Assembly (NCBI RefSeq): GCF_036884655.1 | Contig: NC_088340.1 | Span: 31,241,001 to 31,305,000 of the forward strand | Reading direction: 5' to 3' | Source: Musa acuminata AAA Group | Taxonomy: Eukaryota; Streptophyta; Magnoliopsida; Zingiberales; Musaceae | Length of the DNA stretch: 64,000 nucleotides | Shown here: positions 1-9,440 of the stretch, in pieces | Layout of the letters: each line of letters opens with the position of its first letter | Position numbering within the stretch: the first letter of the stretch is position 1 | Notes under the pieces: model-generated | Told to the model about the DNA's origin: nothing | What the model saw: the letters and a program-made list of their open reading frames with translations, nothing else | Databases searched by the model: none | Position numbers and translations under genes: made by a program

Positions 1-547
1 TACTAGATCTGGGAACAGCCAAACCTATAAGTCTGGTATCAAAGAGTGGAGCACTCATACAGGACATCCTTGGTGTCTCAAGTCTAAGAACCAGATACAC
101 CACTAGGACTACGGAATTGTTGTCTGACAATAAGGCATCATCAACCATCCAGCATTCCGTAAGCGGATCAATCAGTGAACTCATTCTCCAATGAGCACCT
201 GTACTGTATCCCTAGTGTCCCTACACGAGCAGCTATGAGACCAGCTGCATCCATCATATGGACGGGTATACAGCACACCAGTCTATCCGGTTATCACGAT
301 GTCCCTCTCGAGTAACCTATGACCGGGATTATTTAGGATATGTGTTTAAAGGTGAATCGATCTCATTATCGTGATCTCATCACGATCCGATTCCCATTGC
401 ACAAATCCAAGGATATCACAATATATATGCATTTATGCAATAGTTATAAAGTGATATATGCCAAAATATAATAAGCAAAAAGATTCTGTATCAAGTCACA
501 CGTGTCATCACTCACGTGATTGGCTTGCTGGGCACTTATGACTAGCA
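1..547. repeat. Non-coding repeat-like segment, probably retroelement-derived
   Basis: No open frame of note. The stretch is unlike the AT-rich intergenic DNA elsewhere in the window and resembles the non-coding parts of plant LTR retrotransposons, read on the minus strand. It abuts a copia integrase fragment abruptly near 548, where integrase homology starts in mid-domain, so it probably marks an insertion or deletion junction. I cannot assign a family. Confidence 0.35.
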
Positions 548-628
548 AACAGAACACTCTTGGAGAGAGCAAGATAGATGATCTCAAATGTAGGATTGAC
601 AAAGGACTTTTGGGCATAAGCGATTAAT

Positions 629-850
629 ATGGCTTGTTACGTTGTCAACCGTGCTCCTTCTACAGCACTTAATTTTAAAACTCCGGAGGAAGTTTGGTCA
701 GGTACTTTTGTTGATTACTCTGATTTAAAAATTTTTGGGTGTCCAGCATACATGCATGTAAATAAAGAAAAATTAGAGCCTCGAGCTAAAAAGTGCATTT
801 TCCTTAGGTATGCTTTTGGTGGTGAAAGGATACAGATTATAGTGTTCTGA
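629..850 (+). pseudogene. copia integrase C-terminal remnant
   Basis: The translation carries the copia integrase region after the catalytic core: NRAPSTALNFKTPEEVW, SDLKIFGCPAYMHVN and LEPRAKKCIFL, all typical of Tork/Retrofit-type polyproteins. An upstream stop interrupts the frame just before 629 (FWA-stop-AINMACY) and a frameshift follows FLRYAFGGER, after which homology (DPKSQKFIISRDVTFDE-like) continues in another frame to about 900. No catalytic residues fall in the retained part. Confidence 0.85.
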
Positions 851-1133
851 TCCCAAATCCCAAAAATTTATAATCAGTAGAGATGTTACTTTTGATGAAT
901 TATCTATGTTACCTTACAAAGAGGAATCTACTAGTTGTATAAATGATAGTGCGCAGAAGCAGGTGGAGCTTGAGATTGGTAGTTCTGATTCTTTTCAATC
1001 GAACTCTTCTACTCAAAGAATGCCAGTAGATGGTCCCAAGTCTACTGACGAAGATGATCCAGAGGAAGAACAATATTCCATAGCCAAGGATAGACCATGG
1101 AGAGATATTCCACCACCATAAAGATATACAAAT

Positions 1134-1412
1134 TTGGTTGTATATGCTTTGTCTGTTGTAGAAGAAACAAGTGAAGTTGGTAAGCCTACTACCTACTCAG
1201 ATGCAGTTTCTTGTGATAATTCTGCTAAGTGGTTGATTGCGGTGAATGAAGAAATTAAATCTCTCCATCAGAATAGAACTTGGGATCTTGTGAAGCCGCA
1301 TTCGGGCAAGAAAATTCATACGAAGGATAATCCAACTGATATGCTTACGAAGCCTCTTCTAGTTTACAAGTTCAAGCAGTGCTTGGACTTGGTTGGTGTT
1401 CATTGTTGGTGA
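1134..1412 (+). pseudogene. copia polyprotein fusion: pre-RT linker joined to RNase H tail
   Basis: Residues 1-59 match the linker before reverse transcriptase (WLIAVNEEIKSLHQNRTWDL). The remainder matches the extreme C-terminus of the polyprotein after RNase H (HTKDNPTDMLTKPL, then KFKQCLDLVGV). The two are fused in frame at about 1300-1312, removing the polymerase. This shortened frame is a deletion product, not a functional gene. Confidence 0.8.
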
Positions 1413-1491
1413 TTGCCCATTGGGGCTTTTGTGAAGAAGGTGGGGCAAGTTTTGTTAATTGTCAATGTTGGGACATGCCAAAGTGGAGATT

Positions 1492-1853
1492 TGTTAGTTT
1501 GGCAAGTCCCACATAGTCCCACATCGGGAAAATCAAGCTTGTTATCTCCTATTCTAAATATAAATAAGGGTCTGAGCTTTGAAGCCAAATGCACCATAAG
1601 AAAACCTAATTGTTTGCTTTAGGCTTTTCTTGTTTAGTAGTTTCAAGTGTTTTATGACCTAGGAACATCTTCCTAAGGTATTTGTAATTATCCCTTTTAT
1701 AGTAGTGATTTGCTCCTCCTTCGTTCGTGGATGTAAATCAATTGACCGAACCATGTAAATATGGTGTTCTTGTCTCCTTTATTTTTCTGCTTCATTATCT
1801 TTATTGGGTTATCAAATTACCTTTTGGTAAATTTCTTGGGACTAGTTCTAACA
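1492..1853 (+). repeat. 3' LTR of the inner copia element
   Basis: Begins TGTTAG and ends CTAACA, a perfect 6-bp terminal inverted repeat. It contains the AAGTCCCACAT / CCCACATCGGG motif common in plant copia LTRs and a TATA-like TATAAATAAGG near 1558. A purine tract lies immediately upstream. Its last base directly abuts coding sequence of a second copia element, giving a sharp nesting junction. Confidence 0.75.
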
Positions 1854-2907
1854 AAGGTAAACAAACCAAACCTAAGAGATCAAGTGCATATAAAGCTACG
1901 GACATATTAGAATTGATACATACATATATTTGTGGGTCATTTCCTATACCTTCATGGAATGGTCAATAATATTTTATATCATTCAGAGACGACTACTCTA
2001 GATATGGATACTTGTATCTAATACATGAAAAATCTCAGTCTTTAGATGTGTTCAAAACATTTAAAGCTGAAGTTGAAAATCAACTCAGCAAAAGAATAAA
2101 AAGCGTCAGATCTGACCATGGAGGGGAATATTATGATAGAAATGATGGCTCAGGTGAACTACGTTTATAACCATTTGCTTTATACCTAAAGGAGTATGGA
2201 ATTGTCCCTCAGTATACAATGTTAGGGTCACCTAGCATGAATGGTGTAGTTGAAAGACGAAATCGCACACTTAAGGACATAGTAAGAAGTATGATTTATT
2301 AATCTACTTTGTCAGAGTCACTCTAGGGAGAAGAAATAAAAACTATAACTTACATTCTTAATAGAGTACCAACTAAAGCAACTGCAAACATGCCTTATTG
2401 GCTCTGGATTGGGAAAAAGCCTAGTCTAAGACACTTATATGTATGGGGTTGCCCAATTGAGGCAAGGCCTTACAGGCCTAATGAAAAGAAATTGGAACCC
2501 CGAATAATGAGTTACTTTATTGGTTATTCTGAGCGATCTAAGGGGTACAAATTTTATGATCCCAAATCAAAAAATATTTTTTAGATGGGTATTGCTACAT
2601 TTTTTTATGATATTAAGTTTGGGGAAGAAATAATGTTAAAGACTTTACCTTTGAGGAAGAATTGGTTCAGTCTGATCCAATTCATATAGTTGCCACTAAT
2701 GTGGCAAAATCAGTACCTCAAAAGGATATAGTCATTTCAACTCTCATACAGTACGAGGAAATTATTCATGAGGAACAAACTCAACATCCTCAAGAATCTG
2801 TGTTGCAGAGCCAGCACCTTTGCGACGATCCACTAGGGAAAGGAGGAGTGCCATTTCGGATGATTATATTATATTTCTCTAGGAACATGAAGAAATTAGT
2901 GGTATAA
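1854..2907 (+). pseudogene. copia integrase (degenerate)
   Basis: Zinc-domain end and catalytic core of a copia integrase. Visible motifs are LELIHT (catalytic Asp position altered), FRDDYSRYGYLYLIHEKS, KRIKSVRSDHGGEYYDR (second catalytic Asp) and SPSMNGVVERRNRTLKDIV (catalytic Glu). The C-terminal NRVPTKATANMPYWLWIGKK, KLEPRIMSYFIGYSERSKGY and FYDPKSKNIF follow. Stops occur near 1966, 2168, 2300 and 2582, so no full-length product is possible. Confidence 0.85.
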
Positions 2908-3038
2908 TGGAAGATGATCCAATCAACTTTCATCAAGCCATAGAGGATTCCAAATCGGATAAGTGGATTCAAGCAATGAATCAAGAGTATAAGTCCATGC
3001 AAGACAATAAAGTTTGAAAACTTGTCCCGTTACCAGAA
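2908..3038 (+). pseudogene. copia reverse transcriptase, 5' piece
   Basis: Encodes the segment just before the polymerase fold (MEDDPINFHQAIEDSKSDKW, then QAMNQEYKSMQDNK and KLVPLPE), with one in-frame stop where a Trp codon is usual. It is cut after LPLPE by the solo LTR. The matching continuation GVKPID starts at 3824, so the two halves belong to one gene. Confidence 0.85.
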
Positions 3039-3819
3039 TGTCACAAACTTAGCTGGAATTGCCTAAGTCATGAGGCTCCCTTGCGGCAAAGACGCGAACT
3101 TAGCTTGCGTTGCCTAAGTCACGAGGCACCCTTGCGGCAAAGATGCGAACTTAGCTTGTGTTGCCTAAGTCTCGCTTCGCCCTTGCGATTTACGTCTACA
3201 AATATCAGCCCACTTGCAACCTCTCGCAAGTTCCGAAGGACTTGTAAAAGAGAAAGTTGATTAGTTCGAAGAACGAGCGACGGACAAGTCCCAGCGTCTC
3301 GCAAAAAGGGGAAGCTTTACAAGCAATTCAGCGAGCACCTTACGTGCAAAAGAGAAAAGAGGGAGAGGAGGAAAACAAGAACTTTAGAGGGTTGAACGAA
3401 CAACTGTAAGTCCACAAACAGCTGCTCACCGGGAGCTGGGCGCGACAACAAGTTCCTGTCAAGGTAACGTGTGAACTTGCAAAAGATTATTCAACGCCCG
3501 ACACTATACCGAAGCCCCATCCCCCATGGTGCCACCCAGGTGGTTCCAGGGTGCTGAGATGGCTGACGTTTCATGTGCGGTAGCGGGCTACAGAAAACAG
3601 CCCATGGCACGCGAAAACGGAACTGTTTTATGACTATTTTGCTCGGTTCGGTGAGTAGTCACACTATAGCACTGCAACTTGTTCGAACTTATATTTTTAC
3701 AAGTAAAAGAACTTCAAACTAAGCCAAAACATGCTACCAAGCAACTGTACATATAGACCAGAGCGACGAATGGTTCGTTGAATGGAGTTATTGCGGGTGC
3801 GCGACGACCGTTCGTGACA
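3039..3819. mobile_element. Solo LTR inserted in the copia polymerase gene
   Basis: The 781-bp insert starts TGTCAC and ends GTGACA (perfect inverted 6-mers) and is flanked by the direct repeat AGAA (3035-3038 and 3820-3823). Removing the insert plus one AGAA rejoins the reading frame as LPLPE-GVKPID, which verifies the target site. There is no coding capacity. The 5' part holds three degenerate copies of a unit of roughly 60 bp (about 3045-3190, GCGAACTTAGCTTGCGTTGCC-like). The TGTCAC/GTGACA ends suit a Ty3/gypsy LTR; the four-base rather than five-base duplication is slightly unusual. Confidence 0.75.
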
Positions 3820-5280
3820 AGAAGGTGTAAAACCCATTGATTGTAAATGGACTTTTAAAACTAAAAGGGATTCTAATAGTAATGTGGGAGAGATACAAGG
3901 TATATCTTGTGGCAAAGGGCTATATTCAAAAGGAACAGATTGACTTTAAAGAGACCTTCTCTCCGGTTTCAACGAAGAACTCTTTTAGGATAATTATGGC
4001 TATAGTTGCACATTTTGATTTGGACTTCATTAGATGGATGTTAAAATAGAATTTCTCAATGGAAACATTGATGAAATAATTTATATAATACAAGCATAAT
4101 ACTTTGTGTTAGGAGACCCAAAGAAAATGGCTTGTAAATTGATAAAATCCATTTATGGGCTAAAAGAAGCATCCCGTCAATGGTATCATAAATTTCATAA
4201 GGTAATTATCTCATTTGGTTTTGAGGTGAAGCCGTTGATGATTGCATGTATCACAAATTCAGTGGGAGCAAATTTATTTTCTTGATATTATATGTGGATG
4301 ATATTCTACTTGCCACAAATAATATAGGCATATTGTACGGAACCAAGAGATTTCTATCTAGAAATTTTAAGATGAAAGATCTTGGTAACGCTTCTTTTGT
4401 ATTAGGAATCAAGATACACCGAGATAGATCTCGGGGTATTCTAAGATTATCACAAAGGAGCTATATCGATAAGGTACTCAAAAGGTTTGGCATGCAGGAT
4501 TACAAATCAGGAGACACCCCTATCGCAAAGGGAGACAAGTTCAGTCTCAATCAGTGCCCTAAAGGAAATATGGAAACTCAAGAAATGCAGAAGATTCCCT
4601 ATGCATCGGCTATCAGGAGTCTAATGTATGCATAGGTTTGTACACATCCAGATATAGCGTATATTGTTGGAGTGTTAGGTAGATATTTAAGCAATCCTAG
4701 AATGGATCATTGGAAGGCAGCTAAAAGAGTCATGAGATATTTAAAGAGAACAAAAGATCATATGCTCACATATAGGAGATCAGACATTTTGAGATCATTG
4801 GGTATTCTGACTCCGATTTTGCTGGATGCCAAGATAGTAGGAAATCCACTTCAGGCTACATTTATATGTTGGCTGGTGAGGCGATTTCTTAGTGTAGTGT
4901 CAAGCAATCTCTTATTACTTCTTCCACCATGGCAGCAGAATTTGTAGCATGTTTTGAGACATTAAATCATAGAATTTGGGTGAGGAATTTTATCACGGGG
5001 CTGCAAATAGTACAAGGGATTGAAATACTACTAAAGATATACTATGATAACAAATTAACTGTTTTATACTCCAACAACAATAGGAGCTCGACTAAGTCAA
5101 AGCATATTGACATCAAGTTCCTAGTTGTCAAAGAAAATGTACAAAGTAAACAAATTTCTATAGAACACTTAGAAACAAACTTTATGTTGACAGATCCTCT
5201 TACAAAAGGTATACCACCCAAGGTCTTTCACGAGCATACTACTCATATGAGTATATCAGAATTTGATAAAACTTCAGTTT
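3820..5280 (+). pseudogene. copia reverse transcriptase and RNase H (degenerate)
   Basis: Continuation of the polymerase: KWTFKTKRDSN, then after a frameshift VYLVAKGYIQKEQIDFKETF and SPVSTKNSFRIIMAIVAHFD. Next come KLIKSIYGLKEASRQWYHKF, the catalytic YVDDILLA at about 4285-4310, and YASAIRSLMYA just before a stop (4633). RNase H follows, with WKAAKRVMRYLKRTKDHMLT, STTMAAEFVACFE-like text near 4920-4950 and the terminal tail ending near 5280. There are at least three frameshifts and several stops. Confidence 0.85.
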
Positions 5281-5673
5281 AGTGGGAGTCTGTCATATGT
5301 TTGTTGTATGTTCTATGCCAGATTCTATATTTGTACAGATATTTTCTGATCAGAAATAAAGCTTCAGTTTATTATACTTTGTATATTATGGCTATTAAAG
5401 TTATCAATGATCTTAAAAATTGTCATGTACATATCACATTCATGTAATTTTTATGTTACACATTTCATAATTGATCTATGTCATTTGGTTATGTTAATAT
5501 TAGTAATCATTGATGGGTTTAGCTATGATTGATATAGCAAGGCCGCTTTGGTCCTATATTAATATGGCCAATGGATGAGATTGTTTTGTATGTCTTGTTT
5601 AATAATGGTAACAGTTTTGAGCTCATAAAATATAGCACATTTATAATGATACATATGTGACTCAGTGGGAGAT

Positions 5674-6248
5674 TGTTAGAATTTTAAGGGTGACACATAT
5701 ATAATTAAATGTGTTAAGCCATTATTTTGATTAGCCAAAATTAAAGTGATCTAATTAAAGTAAAGTTATTTGGCTAAGGGACATAATTATTATGAAAATT
5801 AATTTTTCATATTTCTAACTTAATGACGAGATAAGTTAGGAATATGAAACTCTTGAGGTATAATTGTAAATTCATCAATTATGAATATAATCATAATTAT
5901 AGATTCATCAGTTATGACTATAAATAAGGTTATGGTCCCCGATTGCAGAATAAGTTTCTCTTCATCCATCAAAGAGAAATCTAAAGTTCTTAAGGATACT
6001 CTGCAATTGGAAGGTCAAATCACCGATTAATTCAAAAAATACTCTAATAGATTCATTAGGTATGCTTCCATATTAATATGTTTCCTAATTAGTATAAGAT
6101 TTTATGCATATTATTATGGATTTAATAAGTTTTATGGAAACGGTCTAAAATCTTGTTTTGGATCTATAAAACATGTTTGAACCAAAATTCAGTTTTGATT
6201 CTATAAAATATTTATTTGATCCATATTTGATATGTTAGAGATCTAACA
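5674..6248 (+). repeat. 3' LTR of the outer copia element
   Basis: Preceded by a purine-rich CAGTGGGAGAT (about 5663-5673). It begins TGTTAGA and ends TCTAACA, a perfect 7-bp terminal inverted repeat, 575 bp long. TATA-like CTATAAATAAGG lies near 5919-5930, about 25-40 bp before a likely transcription start. It is AT-rich. The 5' LTR is not in the window, so no age estimate is possible. Confidence 0.7.
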
Positions 6249-7110
6249 TAAATCGCTGTTGAAATTCTTGGAGGTACATAATTTTATTTTCATATTAGTT
6301 TTTTTCTTGTGTTTGTATTATAATACTGATGCCAATGTTGTATTGAAATAAATGAAGATCATCATAAAAAATTCCTATTTATAGTCTTCAAACCGGTGGA
6401 GGAACAAATGCTTGGGAAAAATCACTGCCCTTCCGCATGCTTGGGAACAAATGCTGTGGAGTGCGAAGGTAGACACAGATGAAGAACATGAGCTTGCCGG
6501 GGACATGCAGGTGAACAATGGTTAGCTAACAGCAAAGTGGCATTGAATCTTGTCATTTTCTTCTAATTATTGACATTTAATAGGTCCGAGGACTGCCAAC
6601 TCTATACCTGATTAGCCCAGACCCAAACAAAGATGCCATCCACGCCGAAAGCTCGTGCCACCAGAGATGCTCAAGAACATGGTTGATGATGAAATCATCA
6701 TTTGGAGATGATCAAGAACAGGACTGCCTACACCATGGAATCGAAGTTCAGCTCATCCATCCTGTTAAATATGTAATACAGACTCCAATCAAGAACACCG
6801 AGTACAACAAGGAATCCTGTTGTTGCGACTTCTTGCAAGCAATGAACAGGTGAGGAGGGTGGAAGGCTTCAACGGATTTGAAGAATGACAATTTTCGTGT
6901 ATCATCATCATATAGCTTAGCTTTCGTGTTTTTGGTTATGTTGTAGCAATTGTTTGTATATGTTCTGTTAACATGCAGAGACTATTGACTAGTGAGTCGG
7001 TCTGATTGGTTCTTTATCGAAAGTATAAGTACCTTCTAGTGACTCTTCCGTTTTGATATGGAGAGAAAGCGTTATGAGCAGGATGAAGGAAGCTATAGTA
7101 AGAGATAGTG
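6249..7110. other. Unassigned interval between retroelements
   Basis: No open frame longer than about 60 codons and no recognisable domain. The stretch 6580-6890 has more even base composition than its surroundings and could be decayed coding or transposon sequence, but I could not match it. It is bounded by a copia LTR on the left and a gypsy-like LTR on the right. Confidence 0.3.
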
Positions 7111-7490
7111 TGTTAGGAGCTGGGCGATCTCCTCTACTGGGTAGCTTTCTAGCTATGCCTTCGGACTACGTCGATGACTCTGCATAATAGGCCTACACCA
7201 GGGGTGTCCCGGCTCAATCCCTCTGATATTTAAATCAGAAAAGCAGAGGGAGAGGAAGATAACAATATCAGCAATAAGTTAAGAGAGTAAAGAGTCTCTT
7301 TTGCCTATTTGCCCCAGCTTGGCCCGGGGTATGACTTTTATACCTGGGTGTTGGGTGGAGAAGACGAACCTTCATCAAGGCTCCCCTTACCCCATGTGAT
7401 GGAAACATTTAATGCAAGCGGCTTGGCAACGCATGCTCCCAAGGATAGCATCTAGGGACTGTTGAGATGACACCTCCGATCGGGCTTCCT
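7111..7490 (-). repeat. LTR (3' LTR, minus orientation) of the Tat-like element
   Basis: On the minus strand a TATA-like GGTATAAAAGTC (7334-7345) is followed by a pyrimidine-rich leader and by TTGAGCCGGGACACCCCTGG, and the unit ends CCTAACA at 7111. The outer TG/CA dinucleotide and this layout support an LTR. The inner boundary near 7480-7500 is approximate because no second copy is present to align. Confidence 0.5.
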
Positions 7491-7503
7491 TGCTACCTCA
7501 TCG

Positions 7504-8088
7504 TTAGTGGGGACCCAAGTTTCTGAGCTTTCTCTAGCGCTAGAGCTAGCTCATTAGTGAGCTGGGGAGGCCAAGTCGAGGCTTGAGGAGACTTGGGATG
7601 AATTGGCAGTCGTGAAGGATGATGCGATGCGCAGCAACATGGAAGCTAAAGAGCAACTATATGCTTTGTGGCTTGAGCTGAAAGATACCCACCGACAGTT
7701 GGGTGACGCTCTCGAGAGGGGGAGGTAGCTAGAGGACCAATTGTTAGCGAACTATGATGAACTAGTGGCCTCCCACATCGAGGCCCAAGAGGCAAGGGAG
7801 GCATGGGAAGAAGCAAGGGGCCAGGCCTCGGAGTGGGAGAGGGGAGTTGTGGCCATGTATAAGGAGTCTGAGAGGTTCCAATGTGGCCTTCGACAATTGG
7901 CTTAGGTCACCTATGAGTTCAGGTACCACATTACTATAGGTCGCTTCAAGGTGAGGTACTCGAGGATGGAGGTCGACAAGGATCCCTTCATCGAGCATCT
8001 CACATATGCTAACATGATGGCTCCGACGAAGGTTCTCTTCGATGATCGCCCCGTGACCCCTCTTCTCGCTTTGCCTCCTCCTTTGTGA
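7504..8088 (+). pseudogene. Coiled-coil ORF of a retroelement, antisense to gag-pro
   Basis: The plus strand encodes a long Glu/Ala/Leu/Arg-rich helix (AKSRLEETWDELAVVKDD, MEAKEQLYALWLELKDTHRQ, EAREAWEEARGQASEWERG). It is followed by a conserved-looking tail (YKESERFQCGLRQLA, then GRFKVRYSRMEVDKDPFIEH) and a stop near 8086. It is broken by in-frame stops near 7528-7533, 7728 and 7903. Such coiled-coil proteins recur as plant retroelement-associated hypothetical proteins; no function is known to me. The opposite orientation to the neighbouring gag-pro suggests an antisense accessory ORF. Confidence 0.55.
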
Positions 8089-8579
8089 TGCCCATAGGGC
8101 TCTGTACTCCCAACAATCAATGAAAATTTTATTTTCCTTACGATGAGAGTCTTTTCTTGTGAATCATTTCTAAAAGTTTCCTTGGGGGCTATGGACAACT
8201 GACTTGAGTGGGGCCTCATGACACTAGGGTCACCCTTGTTCTCCCTTTCTAATCACAAGGTCTTTTGTGGATGGGTCATCTCCCTTTCCTCAATGGTTTT
8301 GTGGTGAGGGGACTCTTGGGATTTCGATGGTTTTTCTTTCTTCTTGGGAAGCAAAACCTTCATTAGATAGTAGTGTCTAGATTCTCAAGGGTCGCCCCAT
8401 ACTTCACCAACGCTATCCCGGGTGAGGAACTTGATCACCATATGATATGTGGAGACCATGGCCTTCAATCGATTGAGGTGAGGGTGACCGATGATGGCAT
8501 TATATGCAGAAGGTCCACCATGACGAACTTGGTTTGTAGCATCTTAGATCAGGGCACCGCACGAAAGGTGATACAGAGG

Positions 8580-9370
8580 GTGACTATGCTCGGGGGGAGA
8601 TGGGGTCCCTTGTAAATCCTGACGGTGAGGACGTTATCGAAGAGAGGTGATTCATGGCTAATTCCAGCTTCTGAAAGGCATGGAGGTTTAGCACGTCAAC
8701 AGAGCTGTCGATGTCAATCATTACCCTTTTGACAAGGGCATTGGCCATCCGGACAGAGATAACCAAAGCATCGTCATTAGTGGGTTCTAGGTGGCACACA
8801 TCTTCTTTGAAGACAATCCTAGGCCCTTCTTTAATCCTTGGGGTTTTTCCTGAGGAGGCCCGGGCGTAGGCTTTCTAACTTGAGGAGCTTTTGCCTTTGG
8901 AAGTGTGCCATTCGAAGATGACATCAATATGCTTTTCCATGAATCCTTGGGGGCGGGGCGAGCACTCCTAGGGTTGTCCCAAGTGCCTTATCAGGTGACC
9001 CTTCCTAATGAGCTTCTCAATCTAATACCTCATATCCTGACACTTTTTTGTGTCATGTCCATACCCCCGATGAAAACGACAGTACTTGGATTTATTCCTC
9101 TACTTTGGAGACCCTCTCATGAGTTTGGGCTCCTTTAGAAGGCCCTTCTCCTTTATTTAGAGAAAAATCTGTCTTTATCATGTTGTGAGAGAGCAGCCTC
9201 ATTCTCGCCCGTTGTTTGTCTATTTAGGTGTTACTTACATGGCGATCCTTCATTTAGGTGCTAGGATTCATCCCTATCACCTTCTCAAAAGGCCATTTCA
9301 ATCACTTATCCTTGCGAGACATCTTCTTTAGGACTGGTTAAATTGCTTTTCCTGTAAACCTGCCTCGGCT
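8580..9370 (-). pseudogene. Ty3/gypsy gag (C-terminal) and protease remnant
   Basis: On the minus strand: KWPFEKVIGMNPS (about 9320-9260), then FHRGYGHDTKKCQDMRY, a zinc-knuckle-type segment followed by IEKLIRKGHL. Then comes the protease region VCHLEPTNDDALVISVRMAN and ALVKRVMIDIDSSVDVLNLH, where the active-site DxGS of the family reads DIDSS. Homology resumes the pattern of Tat/Athila-type gag-pro polyproteins. There are numerous stops and frameshifts. The downstream polymerase is absent. Confidence 0.6.
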
Positions 9371-9440
9371 AATGAAGCCATTGCTGAGCTTGTCTTCCTT
9401 ATCTGGAGTGGCTATTGAAGCCAGCGAAGCAGACGTTTGT

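Larger units (their letters stand above)
548..1853 (+). mobile_element. Internally deleted Ty1/copia retrotransposon, 3' part
   Basis: Integrase C-terminal homology begins with NRTLLERAR at 548 and continues through MACYVVNRAPSTALNFKTPE and the linker typical of copia polyproteins. After the TWDLVKP motif (near 1300) the frame jumps directly to the end of the RNase H region (KIHTKDNPTDMLTKP, 1312-1356), so reverse transcriptase and most of RNase H are deleted. A purine-rich tract (about 1479-1490) precedes a 3' LTR at 1492-1853. In-frame stops (for example at 848 and 1119) show it is dead. The 5' half and 5' LTR are absent. It sits inside the integrase gene of the next copia element, same orientation. 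Confidence 0.85.
1854..6248 (+). mobile_element. Second Ty1/copia element, interrupted host of two insertions
   Basis: From the first base after the inner LTR, integrase homology runs (GKQTKPKRSSAYKATDILEL), then the core with DDYSRYGYLYLIHEKSQS, the D of SDHGGEYY and the E of VERRNRTLK, then reverse transcriptase with YVDDILLATNN, RNase H and a 3' LTR at 5674-6248. Stops and frameshifts scatter through it. A 781-bp solo LTR splits the polymerase at 3039-3819. Gag, protease and 5' LTR would lie left of the inner element, outside this window or deleted. Confidence 0.85.
7111..9440 (-). mobile_element. Degenerate Tat-like Ty3/gypsy element with antisense ORF
   Basis: Read on the minus strand: gag with a zinc-knuckle region (about 9085-9018), a degenerate protease (about 8800-8580), then no polymerase. 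On the opposite strand follows a coiled-coil ORF (7504-8088), and finally an LTR whose outer end is TGTTAGGAGC at 7111. This order (gag-pro, missing pol, antisense extra ORF, 3' LTR) fits Tat-lineage elements, some of which are known to carry an additional antisense ORF. The right boundary is uncertain. Multiple stops show it is dead. Confidence 0.55.
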
